64,000 nucleotides of DNA. Origin: Strigops habroptila (lineage: Eukaryota; Chordata; Aves; Psittaciformes; Psittacidae). Positions 13,665 to 24,420 of the stretch are shown here, one piece after another. The DNA lies in contig NC_044277.2 of assembly GCF_004027225.2 (NCBI RefSeq), positions 39,350,305 to 39,414,304 on the forward strand. Direction: 5' to 3'. The translations under genes were made by a program, and so were the position numbers. The notes beneath the pieces were generated by a model. That model saw nothing but the letters and a program-made list of their open reading frames with translations, was not told the DNA's origin and ran no database searches. How positions within the stretch are numbered: position 1 is the stretch's first letter; each line of letters starts with the position of its first letter.

Positions 13665-16607
13665 TCCTGTATGCAGATTAAACCGTAACCAAACTTTGTT
13701 TTCACAGAAGCATCATTACTTTAAAAATGGATGCAGATTATTCTTAGGGGGTGGAATGGGGTGGTGTGATTCTAAAGCACTTTTACAGGTTTTAAACATT
13801 CTAACAGTAATGACAGTATCAACATTATTTGTATCATAGCCTGTCCAAAATTTTTTAGAAAAATGTGTATGCAATGCCATAGAGATTCTTAAAAAGCTCA
13901 TAAAATCAGAGTTATCAGATGGGTTAACTCTAGGCTGCTCTTTTTTCCTTAAATTTAGTATATAATCAGGAATCCTTTGCAATATTTAGTAACCAAAACT
14001 GAGCTCTCAGAGTTAAAGTGGACCTAAGCTATTTGAAACATGGAAAGCCCACAGAGAGATGCTGGATAGTATTGCGATTTTTTTTTTTTTTTTCTCTAAA
14101 TTACAGACTATTAGGTCGTGATAAAACAAACGTTGGTAAATTCATGTTCTACTTTTCCAGAAACTTAAGAAGAAAAAGGCAGGCATGATAGAATTTTTCT
14201 TCTTCTGAAAAAGGTTATGTAATACTCTTTCTAGTGTAGCATCTTATAAGAATGAGTTATTTTCTAAAATTAAAAATCTGATTGTTCAAATTTCATGACT
14301 GTAGTATAGCTTTTAAGAATTGCGAGTGGTCTTACAGTCATGAAGAAAACCAGGTCATACTTCATAGTCTAATCTATATAAATACCTATTTTCATATGAG
14401 GGTTACTGCCCCACAGCAACCTACTGGTTTTTTCCTCCAAATGCTTGCTTTATTAATTCATGACAGGTATGTATATTTAATAGAAGTTTGCTAGTGTAAT
14501 CTGTGTATTTACAGATAATAAAAATAAAAAAAATGGGTTTCATCATTTTAGTGCATTTGTTCCCCTTGCTACCCACATTTCACACTAGTTTGAAAGATAC
14601 GGGATTTTTCCTGCTTTATGCGTATTCAGTAGATTTCTCTGTTTGTGGATGTTTTCCAAAAAAAAAAACCAAAACACCAAGAAAATGTTTGTTAAAATTT
14701 TGAATTGATGAAATACCTTAATTCTTGTCTTTTTATGTCTTTATCCCTTCCATGTAATACCCTTTGCAGCATAATCATTGTTCTGCACACAGTAGATATT
14801 AGCATGTGCTGTCACTAACAGTAGACTACAATGGTTGCCTGGGTTTAGTTTCAGTGCTTATGTTAATTCATTATGTTCTGGATGTTAGGCTGTTTCCCTG
14901 AGGGGTAAAGTCTTATGTGTTATTATCTCTAAGTATTTCTTATGTTTATACCTAAGATCACTGGATAGATATTTTCACTGTTTTGCCCACGCTGTTCAGT
15001 TTTCCTGCAGCAGCTTTCACGGGCAGTTCTCCTGCTGCATGCTTGGAGTTGCTTGTGTCTTCCTGCAGCCTGTGCATGCTCTTGCTGCTGTCCTGCCACG
15101 CTCTCTTGGCCACCCTTCTATAATGTAGGCTAGAGCTTGAATCCATGAAGGATGTCTCTGAGCTCAGCTGCCGGCTATAAGGAGAAGTTCTGAAGTTCAA
15201 GATAAGATAAATACAGCCTCATACCTATTTTTTAAAAAAACAAACAAACAATCTGTTCTTCTGTTATTTGTATGTGTCTGTGCTCCCCTTTATATGAAAC
15301 ACTGCTGTACGGTAGGGCCAGCGCCTACATCTTTGAATGGTTATTCACAGTAACTGTTGCCCAAAAATGCAAAAGGTCAAGTGGCTTCACCTACCTCTCA
15401 GTGCCATCTTGTCCCCCTGGGGCCTCAGCATGCACCCCTTTGTCTTCTTGCATCTGTTCTCTCACAAGCTGAAGGAGAGGAGCTGTAGAGCCTTGTCCAA
15501 CTCCTGGCTACTGTCCAGTAGTGTACCTGTTGGCTCTGACCCTCTTGCTGCCTCCCATATGAAAGGCCATAGTGGCCAGAGGCAGGGCTCTGGGGGTTGA
15601 GATCGGTCCCTCCTGTCATTTGACAGTGCTGTGTTTGTAGACAGTTGTGCCAGGTGTCTTTACTGCTTGGGGCAGAAACATGTGCATACATGTTGCTTCC
15701 TGTTCAAATCGCTTCCAAATTACACAATAAAACAGGCAGGAAATTAAATGAAGTATCACTTTGTGAAAGTGCAGGCATGAGCCCCTCCTAGCATAGGCAG
15801 GCTCCCTGGTCAAACCCACCTTCTGGTTAAGTCTCACCCCAGTAATGCCTGTTCTTCCTCCTTCTTGTCCTCCAGTATCAAAGCCTCAGCTTGAGCTTCC
15901 AAATGTAGAAGACCTCGGGCCACAGAGTTCTCGCTTTGTTTCCCCTTTCCACCTCTGAAAGGGGCTTTCTGCTGCAAAAAGCCTAGCATTTTCCTACAAA
16001 GTCAGTGAGACTTACCATTCTAAAGTAGTGCAAGTGTGCAGTAGGCACATTGATCCTTGATGACCCAGAAAGGATGGCTGAACCTTTCAGGCCTACAGGT
16101 CCCAGTGTGCTGTCCTAGAGGAGAGCAGGCACTTCACCGCTTATACCCTCAGCCCCTTCCAACAGCTGTTGTAGCAGAGGTATTTGAAGGAAGTAGGGCT
16201 AAATCTGCACCTCTACAAACTGAACTGCCTAGTGAGAGGCTTGTGTGCAAGCCCATAGCACAGGGAAAGCAGGCACCTAAATGGTGCTCCTTCTTCAGTT
16301 GCCTTGACCCAGGGGTAGATCCCTTCACCTTCAGGAGCACTGGCGACATTTGCACAGTTTTAGCAACCCCAGCCGTGAGGAGCAGACATGGTGAGAGCTG
16401 TAGTTCAGTTCTGCCACCCTGTAAGAATGATGCTGTGTGTCACTTTGGCTCTTCTGAGCCACAATACATGGCTACGTTGGCTGTTGCTTGCTGATACTTC
16501 CTTCAGCTCAGCTCCCCCAGCTATCCCTGACTGCTTGGACAGAGCAGGTTTCCTCTGTCACAACATTTTTACTCAGGTGACTAATAGTCACCTGATACAG
16601 AAAAGAA
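13665..16607. other. Gene-poor DNA, probable PLAG1 upstream intron
   Basis: A+T-rich sequence up to about 14.9 kb, then a more mixed composition. There are poly(T) and poly(A) runs (for example 14079-14093). I found no exon with both a good acceptor and donor that I could defend. Several frames of 80-145 codons between 15.3 and 16.5 kb have no recognisable domain and overlap one another on both strands. Confidence 0.45.
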
Positions 16608-17346
16608 GAAAAATGGTTACTTATGCTACAGTAATTGTGGTTCTTCCAGGCACGCTCTTCATAGAGGCACCACAAGCAATCTCTTGTCCTTCTCTCTGAA
16701 TGAGCCTTTACTGTTGGCAAACCTGAGAGAGGTTAGACTGGGGCATCCTGAGCTTAGTTTGCTCCATTACCACCCTGAGCAGCAGCAGCTCCTGGCTTCC
16801 TTGGGCTGCACGTGTTCATCCTCCTTCTTCCCAACCCAGGATGCCAGTCTGTGTTTCAGCTTTCCAGTCCTCACACTGTGCTCCCAGTTAGGGCAGCAGC
16901 TCTTGCCCACATACTTTTCTCCCGTGGCCCTGCTCCTTTTCTTCAGCCACAGCAAACTGTGTCAGCTCCTTCACATCAGCATCAGGTTTGGGAGCAGCAG
17001 GGCTGCATCAGCTACTGAAGAGAGAGGTTGCCACCTCCCAAAGCAGTACGTTGATGGCAGTGGCGCATGTAACGGCTCTCGCCCCATGGCATGAGTGAAG
17101 AGCAGAACTGGGAGCTGCCGTTGCTGCAGAGCCTGTTAGGTGGTGCAATGATGTGTGTGGCAGTGGTCAGGAGCCCTTTGCCTCACTGCCAGTAGCAGCT
17201 GGGGGAGTTCACAGGCACAGCCTGGATGGACATTGCTGTCTTCAGAGAACTTGATCCTGTTCATGTGAGTACATGCTCACCTGGGAGCTGTGTGGACAGC
17301 ACTTCTTAAAGAATCACAGTTTCCATAGGGTAAGTAACCGCTTTTC
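16608..17346. mobile_element. Non-autonomous element with terminal inverted repeats
   Basis: The left end (16615-16649) starts GGTTACTTATGCTACAGTAA and ends in TTCTTCCAG. The right end (17305-17339), read on the minus strand, starts GGTTACTTACCCTATGGAAA and ends in TTCTTTAAG. The two ends thus form imperfect inverted repeats of about 35 bp, and similarity continues outwards through a GAAAA tract. The interior (about 660 bp) is richer in G+C than its surroundings and has no coding capacity for a transposase. From memory, similar 'ggttacttacc...' ends occur in an interspersed repeat of turtles and archosaurs. I cannot name the superfamily, and no clean target-site duplication is visible. Confidence 0.6.
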
Positions 17347-20300
17347 ATTTTGTTTCCTTAAAGAAATATCTAAACCCCAGGATGACTCTGTAATACTATT
17401 AAATCCTTAACCAGTTCCACCATTATTATGACTAATGTTTCTAGGAATTTTCCTCTGGTTTAAAATGGATTAATTTCAGGATTTGAAGCTAGATTCATTA
17501 TACTGTGTACAAGGCAGAATGACAGATACGGTGTTCTCATTATTGTTCTCTTATTTTGAAAGAAAATAGCCATGAAACTGGTGTTTTCCTTTACTGTGCT
17601 TGGACACTTAAGAAAAGTAAGAATTGCAAGTTAGGAGGAGGATTATTGGTTGTATTCATGTAATATCTTCATTATCCTTTTAGTTTAGATATCGAATAGT
17701 GTTTTAAAACATTTTCAAGTGCAGCTATTTTTTCAGATTTTTAAACATGAACTGTGAATTTTGGAAAAAAATATGTTACTCTTTTTTAATATTAAAACCA
17801 GGAATAAATGATTTAGCTTCGGGTTTGGGTTTTGTTTTGTTTTCTTTGACTCCTTAGATGGTAGAAATTCAAATATTGTCTAACCTGGAATTAACAGGGT
17901 GCCTGGAGAGTTAGCAAAACTAGCGCCTCACGGATACTGGAAAAGCTGATCAATTCTAGGAATTGTAATCTGGCAAATCACAGTAGTTGTATTTTGTTAC
18001 TAGTTCGCAAGGGGGTTTGGGGCATGTGCATGTGACAGTGCTTTCTGCAGTGTGACACTTCTCTGCTTCACATGGACAGTAATTTGAACTTTGTTACTTG
18101 TTTAAAAATTGTTCCTAACTCATCTAGTTGAGAAGAAAACGTAATAACACTGTAACTATAAGCAGTTATGAGAAGAATGGTACATCTTTGTCCAGTATTC
18201 TGCCTCAGAGATTTCCTAGGTCCAAAAGCTTCTGAGAAAGGTGGTCTAAAATTCAGCGTTGTCATGGACAACTTTTGTATTCTGTGCAGAAGAAAAAGTC
18301 TTTTATCAAATAGCTGATTTATTGTAACGAAGCAAAGGAATTATTGTACATTTTCTGTTAATCTTGTCAAATGTAGCAAATGTTTTCGTTATTCATACAA
18401 ACTTACCCCTTTTTGTGTGTATGTTGTTGAGTTCTGCTTAATTATGGTCTAGAAGTTGAGATCCCAGCTAATTGTAGGTATAGCATTGCCCTTATCTGGA
18501 TCCACTGCCCTGTGATTTTGCTATATTCATAAGGTAATGAATAAGAGTACCTCCAGCATTTTAACTACATCTGGTGTTTGTCTTGCTTGCTTACTTGTTC
18601 CAGTTGCTTCAGTTTCCCTTGATACAATAGTCTTTCCATGCCTCTAATGGCCCATCTCTGAGGACATCTGCTTTTTGCTAGAGAGACTTTAGATGTGTGG
18701 TGAGAACTGAGTACCATAAGCATGTAAGAGAAAACAATGAATAGTGTTGAGAGGGCATTATAATATTTTAGACAGAATTTGGGGGTGAGGGGCATGTACG
18801 GTTTTGAACAGGGAATAGTCTGTAAATACCAATAGTGGAGGGACTAAGTCCACGAGGACTTAGTCCATTACATTATGTGGCTGTCTTAAATATTGTCTAC
18901 TTAGTGTGAACTACATTAGCAGAAAAATCTGAATAGTGAAGCTCTTCCTTTCTGCTGTGGCAGTGGAAGATATTGAGAATAGGCATTGCAGGGTAACTAA
19001 TTTATAAGGGTCTTGCTTGGAAAGTGAATGAGGAGTCATTGGCATTTTCACCCTGAAAGAAGGTGATTTGGGGACCTCCAAAAGAGATGAGGGTTGTGTT
19101 CCCTCTCTTGCTCCTTAGGTGAAAACAAATCTTTTTCTTTGGGTACTGGAGCCCCAAATAAATGCTCCTCAGCTGTCAGAAAGCTTCAGCTGGTTGCCCT
19201 GGAGCACTTTTGCCTTTAATAGGTGTTCAGGGACACCAGTTTGCTCACGTTCATGCTTACCAGCAGAGGAGGCTGGGGCTGTGTGAAGCTGAACTTGGTA
19301 CCAAAAGGAAGAATACTTTGATGAAGCAAATGGGAAGTGAGAAGGGAAAATGGTTTGTGTAAGGGAAATGCTACATTACTCCCGGGTTCCTGCCAAATAC
19401 CTTCAGCCTGGTGTGCCACGTGGGGTATGTGCACTGTATAGGGCTTCGCCCTTAAGTATCTGGAAGAGTTGAGGGGATAAACCTCCCTGCTTTCTGTTTT
19501 CCACTTATACCTGTGTCATCCAGGAGGCCTTCTAGCAAGAAAAGGAAGACATGCTGCAAATTACAAAAGGATGGTGGCAAGGAAAAGGGAGATATAAGGG
19601 AAATTCCAGAAAGGCCCTCTGGATTTGCTCAGGCACACCTAGACTTGCCTTCCATTGGGATTTACCTGTAGCATGTACATCATTAAGAGGCTTTATTATT
19701 TTTTTAAATTAATTTTATTTTCCTTTGCAGGTCACCTTTTATGCTGTTATTTCCTGTATAATTAAGCAGAATGAAGGCATTAGGTTCTATTAAAGCTGGG
19801 CCTAATCCAGAAATCTTCTCTTATTCAGTCCTTCCTGAGTAAGAAACTCAAGTCTGGGCCCAGCATTTTACATGTTTTATTGTTATTTCTAAATTATTTG
19901 TGGTCTGTGGAAATTTTTTTTGTTATTTTGTTTTTAACTTTATTGTAAACTCCTTTGCTTTTGTCTGATTTTATCTGTTTTATGTGTTACTGTCCAGCAT
20001 AGCATTAGTTGAAATGATGTAAGTATACTGCAAATTGAAGTGCGTAATTGCTACTGATAATGCAAGAACGATTGATTCCTACGGTTTATAATTAACAGTA
20101 CATAATGTTCTGTGCATGGGTTGGATCTATCCCGTTTAACTTTTCCTTTCTGATTTTTTCCATCCCACGGTCTTGCTGCATCCCAGCCTTTCTGAATGTA
20201 CTGGTTTCGCTGGAGTCTAGTCCGTTCTTCCTTTTGTTTTTCAGACCAGTAAAAATGGGAAGTACTGGATTCTGGTTTCCTCCAAGAAGAGTCAGCGGAA

Positions 20301-20965
20301 CTGGTTAAGACCAAAATCTGAGGACTTTAGTGGGCAAACATCAGGTGTGCATTGAACAGAGGCTGCTTTAATTCTGCTTTAAGTATATGCTTGTTTAAAA
20401 ATAGTATTATATATGAGCTTTTGTGTAATGTGTTTGTTATATTTGATACTGCATATAATCATTCATCCTGCAGTTGTGAAAGCACCAGTAAGAATGAGGA
20501 TTTTAAGTGATAATGTGTTGAGACACAAGCAGGCAATATTACTCATAAAATTCTTTCAGCTGGTCTTTGGAAAGTATAATATTTGAGGATCAGTGGTTTT
20601 TTAAATTTTATCTCCATTGCTCAGTCTATATATCCACAAGGAAAAAAAAAAAAAAAGTGGTTATTTGCTATTCAGAGATCAATACTGAAGTTCTTCATCT
20701 GTTGAGAAATGGTACTGAGATAATAGTGCATACATGTCTTTTAATAAAACACTGTCATTGTCAAAAATTGGATCCACACTATATTTATTCTAATGATGCA
20801 TATTTAAGGACACTTATGCACAGTTCAAAGTCAGCTTAATTCATTTTGATCATGGAGGAACAGAACCTGAATTCTTCATCTGTGTGAATGTTCTGAATTC
20901 TTTCTGGTACAGCAACTAGGCTACCTGAAGTTCTGGAAATTACAGTAATGTTGTATTGGCCTGAA
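17347..20965. other. Gene-poor DNA, probable PLAG1 upstream intron
   Basis: A+T-rich sequence with no supported gene. The only structured items I see are a perfect hairpin at 18841-18866 and a poly(A) run at 20641-20655. Short frames such as those near 18.6 and 20.1 kb carry no recognisable motif. Confidence 0.45.
18841..18866. repeat. Perfect 11-bp hairpin
   Basis: GGACTAAGTCC at 18841-18851 and its exact reverse complement GGACTTAGTCC at 18856-18866 are separated by four bases (ACGA). Each arm is itself nearly palindromic. No adjacent gene suggests a role. Confidence 0.85.
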
Positions 20966-21208
20966 TATAGAATCATGAAATCAACTAGGTTGGAAAAGAC
21001 CTTTAAGATCATCAAGTCCAACCATTACCCCAGAACTGCCAGGTCCACCACTAAAACGTGTCACCAAGGGCCTCATCTACGTGGTTTTTGAACACTTGGA
21101 GGCACGCTGATTCCGCCACTTCCCTGGGCAGCCTGTTCCAATGCCTGATCACCCTTTCAGTGAAGAAGTTGTGCCCAATATCCAGTCTAAACCTCCAGCC
21201 CGAGATGT
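20966..21208 (-). mobile_element. CR1 LINE 3' end fragment
   Basis: The plus strand reads atagaatcatgaaatcaact, then the characteristic 'aggttggaaaagacctttaa' and 'atcatcaagtccaacca' blocks. It ends after a block resembling 'cctgttccaatgcctgatca'. This is the reversed 3' portion of a CR1 element of a different subtype from the copies at 13.3 and 33.2 kb. It ends abruptly on the 5' side near 21208. Confidence 0.9.
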
Positions 21209-22649
21209 GATCTTTGCATTGAGAAAAGGAGGGGGAAGTTGTCAGAGTTGTTAATTTAAGCTCGTATGCTGTTCCACAGCAAAGACTGCTTTTGGCCTCA
21301 CATCAGACACTGCATATCACCCTTCTGCATGGCCTAACATCCTGCATCTCCCAAACTTGATGCATGTTCAGTTCCTCCCCACCTACCCCCAGCAACTCCT
21401 ATCCTCATGTCCTTAGATATTCCCAACCCCTGTGCAGCACTCCCTGCACCTCCCTGGCCCCACACCCCCATCCGAGTTCTGTCTGTTGTCCCCTCTGCAA
21501 CAGCTCACTCTCTCTGCTGTATCCTACCAGCTGTGCCTGCTTCCCTTGTCACTGGCTGGGCAGAGAGGCCACTGGCTGCTGGACTCTGGACTCAGCATGG
21601 TCAAATTAACCACGCTCCCCTGCTGCAGACTGTGAAGGTGGTTCTCTTGCCCTTTGCTGCTAATGCTGCCTGCCTTGTCCCAGGCTAGGTATGGGTTTGG
21701 CAAGGGAGGTGAAGGGGGTCATATCCTTTTCTTACCAACTAGGTGTCCTAGCCACGCAGTGAGAGTCATGGCTGCTGCACTGTCAGCTGTGTGTGGCAGG
21801 TCTTATATAGGTGCCTGTGTGGTATAGATATACTCTCTGTTAAGTAGATCAGGTTGGGGTTTTTTCCTCCCCCCCACCTCAAACTTCATTTGTCAGGAGA
21901 AGTTAGGCTAAAACAAGATTTCATTCTGTATTCAGGCCAATATGCATAGAAGACCAGTTTGTTCATTTAGAGGAAAGCAAAATTAATTTTATTACCAGAT
22001 TCTGATTGAAGCATATGTTGGAAAAAATCTTTCAATCCACAAGTATATCACAACTTCGATGTGAATGAGACCCTCCTTTTCATTACACTGACGGCCTCAT
22101 TGACATTGGAGCTGGTCTTCATTTACTTTTATTGCAGAAAATTGTTGCTCCCAAGTCTCCGAGCAAATTTTTCATTTTCTCACTTATGAACTAGATAGTT
22201 GATTATGAGACAGAACATAAAATTAAGCTGATCCTTTGAAGACCTGTGCATGTTCCCACTCATGGAACTGATGTCTGCAGACTTGGTCCCATGAGTGGGA
22301 ATGAGTCCGAGACAAATCTGAAATCGTAAGGGTCCTTAGAGAAAGACCTTTCTGTCACTGGGTATCTTTAAAGACGTTAGTGGTTCCATATATAACTGAG
22401 GGGAGTAAAGGTGGTCTTACAAAACTTCTTGCTTAAAGATGATAGCAGAGTCTAACCTGCCGTTCAAGGACGTTAGGTTGGAAGGCAGCAGATTTCCATC
22501 TTGGTGTGCCAGTACTTCTATCCTTTTGTAAAGACAAAGGAAAAGTTATGGGGAGGGGGGAGGAAGAGGCATAGACAACAACATACTCTGTGTACATGTT
22601 TCAAATGGAGATGTCAGTCTGAATATTTCATAAAATGCAGACATTAAAG
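21209..22649. other. Gene-poor DNA with one long palindrome
   Basis: No supported gene. The part around 21.36-21.70 kb is cytosine-rich and gives overlapping open frames in all plus frames, which is a composition effect. The palindrome at 22253-22301 is annotated separately. Confidence 0.45.
22253..22301. repeat. 49-bp nested palindrome
   Basis: The arms TTCCCACTCATGG (22253-22265) and CCATGAGTGGGAA (22289-22301) are perfect reverse complements. The spacer is centred on a second perfect palindrome, GTCTGCAGAC. The whole 49 bases therefore fold into one nearly continuous hairpin, with a few unpaired bases between outer and inner stems. It could be a fossil of an old hairpin-type repeat or a double-sided protein-binding site. 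Nothing in the sequence decides between these. Confidence 0.85.
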
Positions 22650-23350
22650 AGGCACATCCCCTTCTCCCCCTCCCATGCTGTCATGCATTGAGGAACACAC
22701 AGGCTCTCCTTCCTCCTCGCCTTCCTCCAGGACCACGCTGGGGCTCTTGCAGCGACCATTTAGTTCTGCCCCCATTGCACCTGGGCACCACTCTCTATCT
22801 CAGCTGAGCCTCAGCAGGGAGAGAGGACAGCTGAGGCCAGCCCCAGACTGCCCTGAGCTCTCCATCCTCCCTCGCTGCCAGCAGCGAGGAGTCCGCTCTG
22901 TTCGTTGGGGAGGTGGCGCTGGGCTGAGCAGCTGTGGCCTGGAGCTCCCTGCCGGCTCCAGGCTCCCGGCTCCCGGCTCCACCTGTCTCAGCAGCTGCTG
23001 GGGGGTGGCTGGCCGCTGAGCCCCAGCCCGGCCACAGCCTCCGGCCTCCGTGCCGCCCGGCACAGCCGCCCCTGCTGCAGCAGCTGCCCTGGCTCAGGCC
23101 GGAGCGGACAGCAGCTGTGAGCTGCGACACCGGGGCTGGGGGGACAGCACGCTTTTGAGGGAGAAACGCCACTCTTTGGGGCTTTCCAGCCGTGCTAAAT
23201 ACTTGTGTTGTGTGCTGTCCTCCTGCTGTCCTCCTCCTCGCCCCCGCTGCCGCAGACCTCGCACCTTTCCTGCACTGGGTTTTGGTATCTGTAGTAGCGG
23301 CTGTGCTCCGATGGTGAAAAAATGCTGTCAGCTACCCCTGACAAAGGGGG
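22650..23350. promoter_or_regulatory. GC-rich island, possible internal promoter
   Basis: G+C content rises sharply against the flanks, with clusters of CpG (for example around 22.87-23.15 kb) and a repeated CGGCTCC unit near 22965-22980. It lies about 1.1-1.7 kb upstream of the first PLAG1 coding exon. An internal PLAG1 promoter or untranslated exon is possible, but no initiation site or donor is evident. Open frames on both strands here are composition shadows. Confidence 0.4.
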
Positions 23351-24303
23351 GCTGTTGAGTGCCATGTAATAGCAGGTGCCCAGTTGCTACTATACATTAC
23401 CAAATGATGAAATTAAAGCTGTTTGCCCGCAACTCAGACACGAGCATCACGCACCTCCTTTAGCTGAAAGCTGCTTGTTTAGTTTACGGTTTGCAATGCC
23501 CCAGCAGGACTGAGAGCCTGCATCCTGAGCTAGCCTAAATCTGAACATTTACAGCCTCTACATCTTCCAGGATAGGGTGAGGAGGGTGGGGGTCTCCAGC
23601 ACTGCACTGCTAAAACCCTAATCTATCCCTAATCTATAGGATTTCTGTTGTTAATACATCAGGTCTCTGTTAGCAGAGGGTAAGTTTACAGGAGAATTTC
23701 ACCTGGTGTTAGCAATCAGTGTCAGTGCGTACATTTCACTAGAGTAGATGCGTAGATGTGCAGTAATCTCAGCGAGGAGGTACACCCAAGAGCATGAGCT
23801 TTTCCCCCCAGACTGTCAGCAATGGGTACTGGCGCTTCTCACACAGGTTTTCGAACACTTCGAGCCTTACAGATCCTCACTTTGATAAGTGTATGCATGT
23901 GTGCGTGCGTGTGTGCGTGTGTCTGTGCAAACACCACAGGCGCACCTTTAATTCCTTTGAAATCCGAAGCTGCCAAAAGCCATCTGGGTAGGTAGGTAGG
24001 TAGGTAGGCTCTTTGCGGGGTGCCTCCTGTAATCTGACAGGAACTTTGCTGTTCTCCATCAGTGCTTGAGGGGAAGGTTGCGAGGTGTGATTTCAGGGCA
24101 TATGTGGATCTGTTCATCCTGAGCAATGCATTGTAAGAGTTGCAGCAAATAGTGTTTAAAAAAAAAACAAACCTGCAGGTATTACATTAGACCAGCTGAA
24201 CCTAATTTTATTTTTAAGTTTTATTCAGAAGCATCACATAGCAAGTAAACTTCAAAATCTAAGTTTAGTTACAAACTAGTTGTTTCTTATTTTTTTTTTC
24301 CAG
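23351..24303. other. Intronic DNA before the PLAG1 start exon
   Basis: No gene is visible. The stretch contains a GT/GC-rich microsatellite at about 23889-23928 and a (TAGG)n tract at 23987-24008. It ends in a polypyrimidine tract and the acceptor AG at 24302-24303. Confidence 0.6.
23889..24008. repeat. Microsatellites: (GTGC/GT)n and (TAGG)n
   Basis: An alternating GTGTGCGT-type tract occupies about 23889-23928, and a run of five TAGG units lies at 23989-24008. Both are ordinary simple repeats likely to vary in length. Confidence 0.9.
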
Positions 24304-24420
24304 TCCCCTTTTGCTTTCTTTTACGACCACATGAAACTTGAGAAGCCATCTAAAGCTAAATCATTTAGTGGAGTTGGGCAATTCCCAAGTGTCCAACAAG
24401 AAGGCCTGGTTTAGGCTGCG
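24304..24420 (+). promoter_or_regulatory. PLAG1: PLAG1 5' UTR with in-frame upstream ORF
   Basis: The exon begins after a tttttttttccag acceptor. An upstream ATG at 24331 opens a 27-codon frame that stops at TAG 24412-24414, six bases before the PLAG1 ATG and in the same reading frame. The upstream ATG has a weak context (C at -3, A at +4), while the main ATG has G at -3 and G at +4. Leaky scanning past the upstream ATG is therefore expected, and the peptide would tune rather than block PLAG1 translation. It begins MKLEKPSKAKSF and has no known domain. Confidence 0.7.

Noticed and set aside
16057-16494. A 145-codon frame in the PLAG1 upstream region
   Set aside because: No recognisable domain, no splice sites of note, an overlapping minus-strand frame, and position next to a repeat element.
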